A stretch of DNA of 51,444 bases from Candidatus Sulfotelmatobacter sp. (GTDB taxonomy: Bacteria; Acidobacteriota; Terriglobia; Terriglobales; Acidobacteriaceae), in assembly GCA_030038255.1 (NCBI GenBank), contig JASHPH010000119.1, forward strand, positions 1-51,444, given 5' to 3'. How positions within the stretch are numbered: position 1 is the stretch's first letter; each line of letters begins with the position of its first letter. The notes under the pieces were generated by a model. The model was not told where the DNA came from, did no database searches, and saw only the letters and a list, made by a program, of their open reading frames with translations. Below are positions 1 to 7,165 of the stretch, piece by piece. Both the position numbers and the translations under genes were made by a program.

Positions 1-32
1 GCGGGAACTCCGTGTATTCCGTCACTGGGAAT

Positions 33-48
33 AGTGATTTGACTCACA
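33..48. promoter_or_regulatory. CRP/FNR-type palindrome (box 1)
   Basis: AGTGATTTGACTCACA matches TGTGA-N6-TCACA with one arm mismatch. It is the leftmost of four such sites before the radical SAM gene end. Confidence 0.45.
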
Positions 49-118
49 TAATGGCCTTGGCCTGGCAGGGCGTCAGGGGCGAATTGCCCTCAGTTTGGAG
101 GAATTTCGGAGGCGGTTG

Positions 119-134
119 CGTGATTATAATCACA
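119..134. promoter_or_regulatory. CRP/FNR-type palindrome (box 2)
   Basis: CGTGATTATAATCACA is an almost perfect dyad (GTGATTATAATCAC). It is separated by only six bases from the next box. Confidence 0.55.
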
Positions 135-140
135 AATATT

Positions 141-156
141 TGTGATTCTGATCAAA
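141..156. promoter_or_regulatory. CRP/FNR-type palindrome (box 3)
   Basis: TGTGATTCTGATCAAA: the left arm is CRP-like and the right arm (ATCAA) is FNR-like. Its centre lies 22 bp, about two helical turns, from that of box 2, a spacing that would put two dimers on the same face. Confidence 0.55.
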
Positions 157-252
157 CATAGCCTGGATCAGCTACCCTGAGCTTTGGTCCGAAACCGGCA
201 CGATAGCGACGGCAGTTCACCACAATCCGGAGAAACCTGAATCACACCCGCC

Positions 253-268
253 TGTGATTCCAGTCATA
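253..268. promoter_or_regulatory. CRP/FNR-type palindrome (box 4)
   Basis: TGTGATTCCAGTCATA has a full left arm and a partial right arm. It sits just past the stop codon of the minus-strand radical SAM gene. Confidence 0.4.
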
Positions 269-295
269 AGACCGGGAATCAGTAGAGGGAACCCT

Positions 296-1438
296 TCAAC
301 TCTTCTGAGGAGGGACGTAGACGCAGCAGGGGTCCTCCGCGAAGAGATCACCGGTCATCGCATAGGCGCGGGCCCGCGACCCGCCACAAACGTTGCGCAT
401 TTCGCAACGACCGCACTTGCCCTTAAGTTGGGAACTATCCCGCAGGGACACGAACAAGGGTGAATCACCGAAGAGTTTCGCCAGTGGCTCTCTGGTCACG
501 TTGCCTGCCGAGAGCGGCAGGAAACGGCTGGGGTACACCTCGCCCTCATGGTTGATAAAAACAAAGCCCTTTCCGTCGTTCACGCCCTTGGGAGCGCACG
601 TGATGGCCTCCGACTCGGTCAAGTCGCCCCGCGACTCCCGCGACCGCTGCTGCAAAAGATAGCGCTGATAATGCTGGCCTTCTGTGGTTTTGATCTGAAA
701 GTGTACCCGCCTCGAGGCCGCGTACAGCTTGGCAAAAACCACCTCATGCTCCTCGGCGGTGAGCAGATCCGTTGCCTGATCCCGGTTTGCCGGCACCAGG
801 AAGAAGACATTCCACAAGGCCACGTCGAGACGAGCGAGCAACTCGATCATGGGATCGATATCGTGAAAATTGCGTCGCGCCACCAGTGTGTTGATCTGCA
901 CCGGCAGCTCCACATCTTGGCAAAACCCGATGGCATCGAGCGTCCGCTTATGCGCGCCGGCGGCCTTCCAGTAGGCATCATCCAGTGCGGCGGTCGAGCC
1001 GTTCATCCACAAAGCCAGGCGCATCAGGCCGTGCGCTTTCAGCTCCGCAACGGTCTCGGCATGCAGCCTCGCAGTCGGAGGCAGCGTCAGAGAAGTTCTC
1101 ACCGAGCGGCGGGCCGCAAACTCGACAATGGGAAACAGATCCGGGCGCTGTAGCGGATCGCCGCCCGTGAGCACGAGCAGTGGCACGTGCATGGCCGCCA
1201 CTTCTTCGATCAGATGAAAAGCTTCGGCGGTCGAGAATTCCTTCTTGTCCCGGACAGACCGCGCGCCGCGTGCGAGCGCGGATTTCCCGTTGCAGGCTGG
1301 CGTCATCTCCCACGTCACTTGCAGTGGCCGCAGCTGAAAATTCGGACCGTTCGACGCCAAACTAGACCGGCCGGCCGCAGAAGACGAGACCTTTCCGGCA
1401 GTGGCCGCCCGCACGGGTTTTGCCAAGGCATTCGACAT
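296..1438 (-). CDS. Radical SAM/SPASM domain protein with a degenerate 4Fe-4S motif
   Basis: This 380-aa protein resembles the NirJ/AhbD-like radical SAM/SPASM family (TIGR04053-like) in its WEMTPACN start, TGGDPL (residues 91-96), the ITCAPKGVNDGKGF stretch and the C-terminal cysteine-rich SPASM end (CGRCEMRNVCGGSRARAYA, then a CC pair). Relatives bind SAM through a CX3CX2C cluster and modify haem precursors or peptides. Here the cluster motif reads C49-NGK-S53-AL-A56, so two of three cluster cysteines are replaced with the spacing kept. Unless this is a sequence error, radical SAM chemistry should be lost or altered. The SPASM cysteines look intact. The gene is divergent from a cytochrome c, sharing a 191-bp promoter region with two CRP/FNR-type boxes, so a link to haem or cytochrome maturation is plausible but inferred. 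Confidence 0.88.
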   Translation of the reverse strand: MSNALAKPVRAATAGKVSSSAAGRSSLASNGPNFQLRPLQVTWEMTPACNGKSALARGARSVRDKKEFSTAEAFHLIEEVAAMHVPLLVLTGGDPLQRPDLFPIVEFAARRSVRTSLTLPPTARLHAETVAELKAHGLMRLALWMNGSTAALDDAYWKAAGAHKRTLDAIGFCQDVELPVQINTLVARRNFHDIDPMIELLARLDVALWNVFFLVPANRDQATDLLTAEEHEVVFAKLYAASRRVHFQIKTTEGQHYQRYLLQQRSRESRGDLTESEAITCAPKGVNDGKGFVFINHEGEVYPSRFLPLSAGNVTREPLAKLFGDSPLFVSLRDSSQLKGKCGRCEMRNVCGGSRARAYAMTGDLFAEDPCCVYVPPQKS

Positions 1439-1495
1439 GGCACAAATGTTAGTTCTAATCTAGGGCTAGCAACAGTGCGGGGTCGCACCAAAGGT

Positions 1496-1511
1496 CGTGA
1501 TAAGAGTCACA
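1496..1511. promoter_or_regulatory. CRP/FNR-type palindrome (box 5)
   Basis: CGTGATAAGAGTCACA lies in the divergent promoter between the radical SAM gene and the cytochrome c gene, about 58 bp before the radical SAM start. Confidence 0.55.
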
Positions 1512-1530
1512 AAAGCTGCGTGCTTAATCC

Positions 1531-1546
1531 TGTGATCTCTGTCACG
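1531..1546. promoter_or_regulatory. CRP/FNR-type palindrome (box 6)
   Basis: TGTGATCTCTGTCACG is the second site in the divergent promoter. Its centre is about 91 bp before the cytochrome c start codon, compatible with an activator site for that gene if the leader is about 50 nt long. Confidence 0.55.
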
Positions 1547-1629
1547 TGGCGAAGTGACTTCGACCATAGGTCGGTTCGGACCCTCGTGCGAACCTACCCT
1601 GTTGCAAAAACTCTCAGGAGGAAACCAAA

Positions 1630-1947
1630 GTGAAACAACTTTTCATTCGGGCAACCCTGGTAACGCTGTTGGCAGTTGGTATCGTCGCTCTCTATAGTCC
1701 ATCCGCCGCGGCGCAGGATGCAGCGGGAACCTTCAAAGCCAAGTGCGCCATGTGCCATGGAGCTGACGGTAAGGGCGGTAAGATGGGAACCCGCGACTTT
1801 GCTTCGCCTGAAGTAAAGGCCGAAACCGATGCCCAACTGACTGTGATCATCACCAAGGGCAAGGGCAAGATGCCGGCGTACGAAGGCAAGCTGAAAGATA
1901 CGGAGATCAAGGACCTGGTTGCCTATGTTCGCAGTCTAGCGAAGTAG
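1630..1947 (+). CDS. Monohaem class I cytochrome c, periplasmic
   Basis: This 105-aa protein has a signal peptide (hydrophobic residues about 5-24, cleavage near AAAQ) and one haem motif, CAMCH, at about residue 38, followed by GADGKGG as in small class I cytochromes c. A late methionine in KMPAYEG is the likely sixth haem ligand. It would shuttle single electrons in the periplasm. A strong ribosome site (AGGAGG, 1618-1623) supports the start. It precedes the multihaem operon by 85 bp and is the likely soluble partner of those membrane cytochromes. Confidence 0.93.
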   Translation: MKQLFIRATLVTLLAVGIVALYSPSAAAQDAAGTFKAKCAMCHGADGKGGKMGTRDFASPEVKAETDAQLTVIITKGKGKMPAYEGKLKDTEIKDLVAYVRSLAK

Positions 1948-1973
1948 GACAGCGGGTTGAAGCAATAGGAAAG

Positions 1974-1992
1974 GCGGCTTCATTGCAGCCGC
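1974..1992. other. Intercistronic hairpin
   Basis: GCGGCT (1974-1979) and AGCCGC (1987-1992) form a 6-bp stem between the monohaem cytochrome and the 19-haem gene. No T-run follows, so it may set relative mRNA levels rather than terminate. Confidence 0.35.
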
Positions 1993-2032
1993 ACAAAAAT
2001 CGTTCGACTGTGAAGGACCGGCGGGTGAGAGT

Positions 2033-4099
2033 ATGCCAACGCAGGCAAAACGGAATGTTTTTGCGCTTGGCAGCGCTCTCACCCTCTTCTTAACCGTTGG
2101 CGCTGCGCGGTCTGCCGCGCCACAATCTCCCAGCACCGACGATTGTCTCGCCTGCCACAGCGATAAAACCCTAACTACCAAACGCGGCGCGCGCACCGTC
2201 TCTCTTTTTGTAGACGGCAAGAAGTTCGCTTCTTCCGTGCATGGCTCGCTCTCATGCACCAACTGCCACGCCGACCTTGATGGCAAAGACCTGCCGCACT
2301 CAACGCCTTTGGCGCGCGTTCAGTGCGGGACCTGCCATAGCACTGAACAGAAGCAGCATTCGCAGTCCTTGCACGGCAAAGCCATCGCCCGCGGTGACCC
2401 GCTCGCTCCGCACTGCGTCGATTGCCACGGCAATCACGACATTGTGGCTGTCCGGGATCGAAACTCGGCCGTGGCTCCGCTGAATGTTCCTTTCGTGTGC
2501 GGAAGGTGCCACCAGGAGGGCACGCCGGTTCAGCTCAATCGCAACATTGACCAGCACAACATCCTGGAGAACTATTCCGAGAGCATTCACGGCGAGGCCC
2601 TGCTCAAGAAAGGCCTGGTGGTTGCAGCCAATTGTGTCTCCTGCCACACTCCGCACAACATCCTCCCCCACACCGATCCCAATTCTTCCATCAACCGGCG
2701 CAACATCGCGGCGACCTGCACCAAGTGCCACGCTGAGATTGAGACGGTGCACCGCAAGACCATCCGCGGCGAGCTCTGGGAAAAGGAAGCTCACGTTCTC
2801 CCGGCATGCGTGGACTGCCACCAGCCGCACAAGATCCGGAATGTCTTCTACAGCCAGGGCATGGCCGACGCCGATTGCATGCGCTGCCACGCCAACGAAA
2901 AGCTGAAAGCGGCGGACGGCCGCAGCATGTTCGTGAGCGCCGCCGAGATCGCTGCCTCGCGGCATGCCAATCCGCGCACGCAGGCGACGCCTGTGTCCTG
3001 CAGCCAGTGCCACTCCGAAGTCAACGCTTCCCGTGTGCGGCCTTGCGAGACCATCACTCATCCGGTCGACTGCAGCCGCTGCCACGTCGAGGTCGGACAG
3101 CAGTTCCAGCGCAGCAAGCACGGTCAACTCCTCGCAGCCAACGATCCCAACGCACCGAGTTGCAGGGACTGCCACGGCACGCATCGCATTCTCGACAAGC
3201 GTGATCCGCAGTCGAGGACTTTCTCCACCAACGTGCCCAACCTGTGCGCCACCTGCCACCGCGAAGGCCAGAAGGCGGCAGTCCGCTACACCGGCACACA
3301 GCACGAAATCATTCAGCACTACAAAGAAAGCATTCACGGCAAGGGCCTGCTGCGCAGCGGATTGACGGTCACTGCAACCTGCACGAATTGCCACACGGCG
3401 CACATGGTCCTGCCCGCGTCAGACCCCCAGTCCTCGGTCAACCCGAAAAATGTTCCTTCGACCTGCGGCGCTTGTCACCACGGCATTGAGGAACAGTTTG
3501 AGCAGAGCGTTCACTCGCGCCTGGTGACCAAAACCGACAAGGAACTTCCTGTTTGCAACGACTGCCACAGCGCCCACACCATCCGCCGCACCGACGACAC
3601 CGGCTTCATGCTTGACATCATGGATAAGTGCGGCAAATGCCACAGCGAGATCGCCAAGACTTATTTCGACACCTATCACGGCAAAGTGTCGCGCCTAGGC
3701 TACACCAAAACGGCAAAGTGCTACGACTGCCACGGCGCGCATGACATTCTGCCGCCCACCAATCCCCGCTCGCATCTGAGCCGCGCCAATGTGGTCGCAA
3801 CCTGCCAGAAGTGCCACGCCACCGCAACTCGCCGTTTTGCCGGCTATTTGACTCATGCCACACACCACGATCCCAAGAAATATCCGTTCCTGTTCTGGAC
3901 GTTCTGGGGTATGACCACGCTTCTGATCTCGACTTTCGTGATGGGTGGCATGCACACCCTGCTCTGGCTGCCGCGTGCATTGCAGATGCGCCGCGACCTG
4001 AAGGCCGAAGAAGCACGGGAAGAACAGGAAGAGGCGGGACAGTTGAACGGTCCCGGCAGCGAAAGAAATTCGGGCGAGGAGGGCTCCCATGCCGACTGA
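2033..4099 (+). CDS. 19-haem cytochrome c with C-terminal membrane anchor
   Basis: This 688-aa protein has a signal peptide (about residues 1-28), 19 CXXCH motifs and one C-terminal membrane segment (about residues 620-645), followed by a charged Glu-rich tail. Many motifs come as CXXCHGxH or CXXCHTxH, where the second His can ligate a neighbouring haem, as in the cytochrome c3-like/octahaem families. Two successive seven-haem blocks align with each other, showing internal duplication. No substrate-binding or catalytic domain is recognisable, so the likely role is electron storage or wiring at the outer face of the inner membrane. The next gene, a cytochrome b, overlaps it by 11 bp, suggesting translational coupling and a bc-type complex. 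Confidence 0.9.
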   Translation: MPTQAKRNVFALGSALTLFLTVGAARSAAPQSPSTDDCLACHSDKTLTTKRGARTVSLFVDGKKFASSVHGSLSCTNCHADLDGKDLPHSTPLARVQCGTCHSTEQKQHSQSLHGKAIARGDPLAPHCVDCHGNHDIVAVRDRNSAVAPLNVPFVCGRCHQEGTPVQLNRNIDQHNILENYSESIHGEALLKKGLVVAANCVSCHTPHNILPHTDPNSSINRRNIAATCTKCHAEIETVHRKTIRGELWEKEAHVLPACVDCHQPHKIRNVFYSQGMADADCMRCHANEKLKAADGRSMFVSAAEIAASRHANPRTQATPVSCSQCHSEVNASRVRPCETITHPVDCSRCHVEVGQQFQRSKHGQLLAANDPNAPSCRDCHGTHRILDKRDPQSRTFSTNVPNLCATCHREGQKAAVRYTGTQHEIIQHYKESIHGKGLLRSGLTVTATCTNCHTAHMVLPASDPQSSVNPKNVPSTCGACHHGIEEQFEQSVHSRLVTKTDKELPVCNDCHSAHTIRRTDDTGFMLDIMDKCGKCHSEIAKTYFDTYHGKVSRLGYTKTAKCYDCHGAHDILPPTNPRSHLSRANVVATCQKCHATATRRFAGYLTHATHHDPKKYPFLFWTFWGMTTLLISTFVMGGMHTLLWLPRALQMRRDLKAEEAREEQEEAGQLNGPGSERNSGEEGSHAD

Positions 4100-4982
4100 A
4101 CTGGAGCTGCGTTCCCCGGAGGTGCGCCCCTTGCGGGCAGCCGAACGAAAACGGCCCGAGCGCGAGTTCGTGCGCTTCACCCGCCTGCAGCGCACGCTTC
4201 ACGCTTGCATGATCCTGAGCTTCCTCAGCCTCGCCACCACCGGCTTGACTCTGAAATTTTCCTACACGACGTGGGCCGCGATGGTCTCACGCTTCCTCGG
4301 CGGATTCCAGGTCGCCGGCTTCATTCATCGCAGCGCCGCCGTTCTGATGTTCGGGGTCTTTATCACTCACTTGTACAGCCTGGTGAAACTGAAGAGGCAA
4401 GAGTACAAGTCCTGGCGCGCCATGATCCTCGGTCCTGACACCATGCTGCCCACGCCTCAGGACCTGAAACAGTTCATCGCCACCATGCGGTGGTTCATCG
4501 GCATGGGCCCGCGTCCGCAATACGGCCGCTGGACCTACTGGGAGAAATTTGATTATTTCGCGGTGTTTTGGGGAATCGCGGTCATCGGTTCGACCGGTCT
4601 GACCCTGTGGTTTCCGATTTTCTTTACGCGCTTCATACCCGGCTCATTTATTAACGTCGCTACCGTGATTCACAGTGACGAAGCCTTACTGGCCACGGGC
4701 TTTATTTTTACCGTGCACTTCTTCAACACTCATTTGCGGCCGGAAAAGTTCCCCATGGATACGACCATTTTTACCGGCCACATGCCCCTGGCCGAACTGA
4801 AGCGCGACAAGCCTTTGGAATACGAATCTCTGCTGAGCTCTGGTCGTCTAGAAGAGCATATGGAGGAGCCGCAGCCGGAGATCGTGGTGCGTACGATCCG
4901 CTTTTTGGCCTGGATCGCGCTCAGTATCGGTTTCAGCATCGTGATCTGGATCATTTACGCGATGCTGTTTGCCTACAAGTAG
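4089..4982 (+). CDS. Membrane cytochrome b subunit (FdnI/HydC/b561-like)
   Basis: This 297-aa integral membrane protein has about five hydrophobic segments and histidines placed as in dihaem cytochromes b of formate dehydrogenase and Ni-Fe hydrogenase (H in RTLHACMILS, IHRSAAVL, ITHLYSL, IHSDEALL, VHFFNTHLRPEKFPMD). Such subunits exchange electrons with the quinone pool. Its sequence is recognisably homologous to the C-terminal half of the next protein (RWTYWEKFDYFAVFWG versus RFTYAEKAEYWALVWG). It starts inside the end of the 19-haem gene and is probably its quinone-reactive partner. Quinol oxidation rather than reduction is inferred, not shown. Confidence 0.88.
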   Translation: MPTELELRSPEVRPLRAAERKRPEREFVRFTRLQRTLHACMILSFLSLATTGLTLKFSYTTWAAMVSRFLGGFQVAGFIHRSAAVLMFGVFITHLYSLVKLKRQEYKSWRAMILGPDTMLPTPQDLKQFIATMRWFIGMGPRPQYGRWTYWEKFDYFAVFWGIAVIGSTGLTLWFPIFFTRFIPGSFINVATVIHSDEALLATGFIFTVHFFNTHLRPEKFPMDTTIFTGHMPLAELKRDKPLEYESLLSSGRLEEHMEEPQPEIVVRTIRFLAWIALSIGFSIVIWIIYAMLFAYK

Positions 4983-5032
4983 CGCTGCCGGTCGCGCCCG
5001 ACGCGATCCGCAGACGCTACAAGGAGCATGTC

Positions 5033-7165
5033 ATGAGAGCCGTAAAACATCTCCGTCGGCTGGTTTGCGCGGGCTCATTTTTCCTCTTTTTCTTCATAGT
5101 CCCTGGCCGCTCCTGGGCGTCACCCCCATCGGATCAGGACTGTCTGGTCTGCCACGGCGAAGCCGGCATGAAGTCTGATTCCGGCCGCAGTCTCCACGTG
5201 GATGCCGCCAAGTTTAATGCCAGCATGCACGCCGCCTTGGGATGCACTGGCTGTCACACCGGCGTGAAGGAATATCCGCATCCGAAGAAGATGCAGCTCC
5301 CCAAGTGCTCCACTTGTCACGAAGATCCGACCACGCAGATGCCGAAGAGTGTCCACGCGGTCTTGGGCGACGGTGCTGCCGCCTGTGCGAGTTGCCACGG
5401 CAAAGCTCACGAAGTGCAGGAAGCAGCAAAGATCGTGCCGCAGCAATGCGCCACCTGCCACGAAGATGCTGCCCACGGCTACGAGGTTGGCGTCCATGCC
5501 GCGGCCCGCAAGGACGGCGACGGACAAGCTCCCACCTGCACCACCTGCCACGGCGGCCCTCACCAGATTCTGGCGGCTGACGACCCCAATTCCCCGGTCA
5601 ACCACGTTCGCATCCCCGCGACCTGCGCCCAGTGCCACGGACAAAAAGTTGTCATGGAGCGTGCTGGATTCAGCACCCAACCTTTCTATTCGTATGAAGA
5701 GAGTGTGCACGGCAAGGCGGTCGCGGCGGGATCCACCAAGGCCGCTGTTTGCACCGACTGTCACGGTGTGCACGAGATTCGCCCGGCCAGCGACGATAAG
5801 TCATCCATCTTCAAGTTCAACGTGCCCGCCACCTGCGCCAAATGTCACAATGCCGTGGAGCAGCAGTTCATGCAGAGCATTCACGGTCAGGCCATCCGGC
5901 ATGGCAACTCGCAGGCGCCGGTCTGCACCGATTGTCACGGCATTCACTCCATCAAGTCGCACGTCGATCCCAATTCCTCAGTCGCCGCGCAGAACCTGGC
6001 GCGCACCACCTGCGGCAAATGCCATGAAGGCGTGCGGCTTTCGCAGGAATTGGGCCTCGAGGGCCGCCGCGCCACGACGTATCTCGCCAGCTATCACGGC
6101 CTCGCTGCCCGGGGTGGATCGCAAGTCGTCGCCAACTGTGCCAGTTGTCACGGTGTGCACAACATTCTGCCGTCGAGCGATCCCCGTTCCACCATCAACC
6201 AGGCCAATCTCGCCCGGACGTGCGGCCAATGCCATCCCGGCGTCACCGAAAAATTTGCCAGCTCCAAGGTTCACGTGGACGCGCCGCTTTCCGCCGACAT
6301 CGGCAGCAAGGCTGTGCGCTGGATTCGCAAGTTCTACCTGGGCATGATCTTCGCCGTCATCGGCGGCATGCTGCTGCACAACTTCATCATCTGGCGCGCC
6401 AAAACCATCGCCAAGCGAAAGACCGAACATGAATTCGTCGAGCGCATGCCGCTGCGCTTCCGGTGGCAACACGCCGCCCTGCTCAGCAGCTTCATCGTGC
6501 TGGTGCTCACCGGCTTCGCCCTGAAATTCCCCGATTCCTGGTTCGCCGCCTTGCTCTCGATGGGTGAGGCCAAACGGCATCTGCTGCACCGCATCGCGGC
6601 CGTTGTGCTGATTGCTGTCAGTATCTACCACCTGTTCGACGCCATTCTTACCCGCGAAGGGCGCAGACTGGTCCGCGATCTGTTCCCTGCGCTGGACGAC
6701 GCGCGCACCGCGTGGCAAAATCTTGCCTACTATCTCGGCCTGACTTCGCGGAAGCCCGAGTTTCCGCGCTTCACTTACGCCGAGAAAGCCGAGTATTGGG
6801 CGCTGGTCTGGGGCGTGATCGTCATGGCCGTGACCGGCATCATGCTGTGGGCGAAGGTGTTCGTGGGGAACCATCTGCCGTGCTGGTGGCTTGATATCGC
6901 AACCGCAATTCACTTCTACGAGGCTGTGCTGGCGACTCTCGCCATCATCGTCTGGCACTTCTATCAGGTCTTCCTCGACCCAGACGTCTATCCGATGAAC
7001 TGGGCCTGGTGGGACGGAAAAATGTCCGCGCACCACTATCGCGAGGAGCACGGCCTGGATCGCGGCACCTTGCAGGATGCGGCTCTGACCGAGATTTCCG
7101 ACGCCAGCCTCGACACCATCGTTGATGAACAATCCGACTCCGCCGAGGTCAAACATGGACAATGA
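5033..7165 (+). CDS. 13-haem cytochrome c fused to a cytochrome b domain (CbcL-like architecture)
   Basis: This 710-aa protein has a signal peptide (about residues 1-29), 13 CXXCH motifs up to about residue 405, then a membrane cytochrome b domain with five hydrophobic segments and conserved histidines (LLHRIAAV, SIYHLFDAIL, AIHFYEAVLA, VWHFYQVF). The order multihaem c then HydC/FdnI-type b is that of Geobacter CbcL, an inner-membrane quinol oxidase feeding periplasmic cytochromes. That parallel is by architecture only. The start at 5033 is chosen because ATG 5027 runs into a stop at once; AGGAG lies just before. The 3' end overlaps the next gene by 11 bp. It is effectively a fused version of the two preceding genes. 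Confidence 0.9.
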   Translation: MRAVKHLRRLVCAGSFFLFFFIVPGRSWASPPSDQDCLVCHGEAGMKSDSGRSLHVDAAKFNASMHAALGCTGCHTGVKEYPHPKKMQLPKCSTCHEDPTTQMPKSVHAVLGDGAAACASCHGKAHEVQEAAKIVPQQCATCHEDAAHGYEVGVHAAARKDGDGQAPTCTTCHGGPHQILAADDPNSPVNHVRIPATCAQCHGQKVVMERAGFSTQPFYSYEESVHGKAVAAGSTKAAVCTDCHGVHEIRPASDDKSSIFKFNVPATCAKCHNAVEQQFMQSIHGQAIRHGNSQAPVCTDCHGIHSIKSHVDPNSSVAAQNLARTTCGKCHEGVRLSQELGLEGRRATTYLASYHGLAARGGSQVVANCASCHGVHNILPSSDPRSTINQANLARTCGQCHPGVTEKFASSKVHVDAPLSADIGSKAVRWIRKFYLGMIFAVIGGMLLHNFIIWRAKTIAKRKTEHEFVERMPLRFRWQHAALLSSFIVLVLTGFALKFPDSWFAALLSMGEAKRHLLHRIAAVVLIAVSIYHLFDAILTREGRRLVRDLFPALDDARTAWQNLAYYLGLTSRKPEFPRFTYAEKAEYWALVWGVIVMAVTGIMLWAKVFVGNHLPCWWLDIATAIHFYEAVLATLAIIVWHFYQVFLDPDVYPMNWAWWDGKMSAHHYREEHGLDRGTLQDAALTEISDASLDTIVDEQSDSAEVKHGQ

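Larger units (their letters stand above)
1..295. other. Gene-free region rich in CRP/FNR-type palindromes
   Basis: No credible coding region lies here. Four copies of GTGAT-N5-TCA occur at 33-48, 119-134, 141-156 and 253-268. The radical SAM gene to the right runs on the minus strand and ends here, so these sites lie behind it. They more likely control a gene transcribed leftward off the window, which cannot be seen. Confidence 0.6.
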
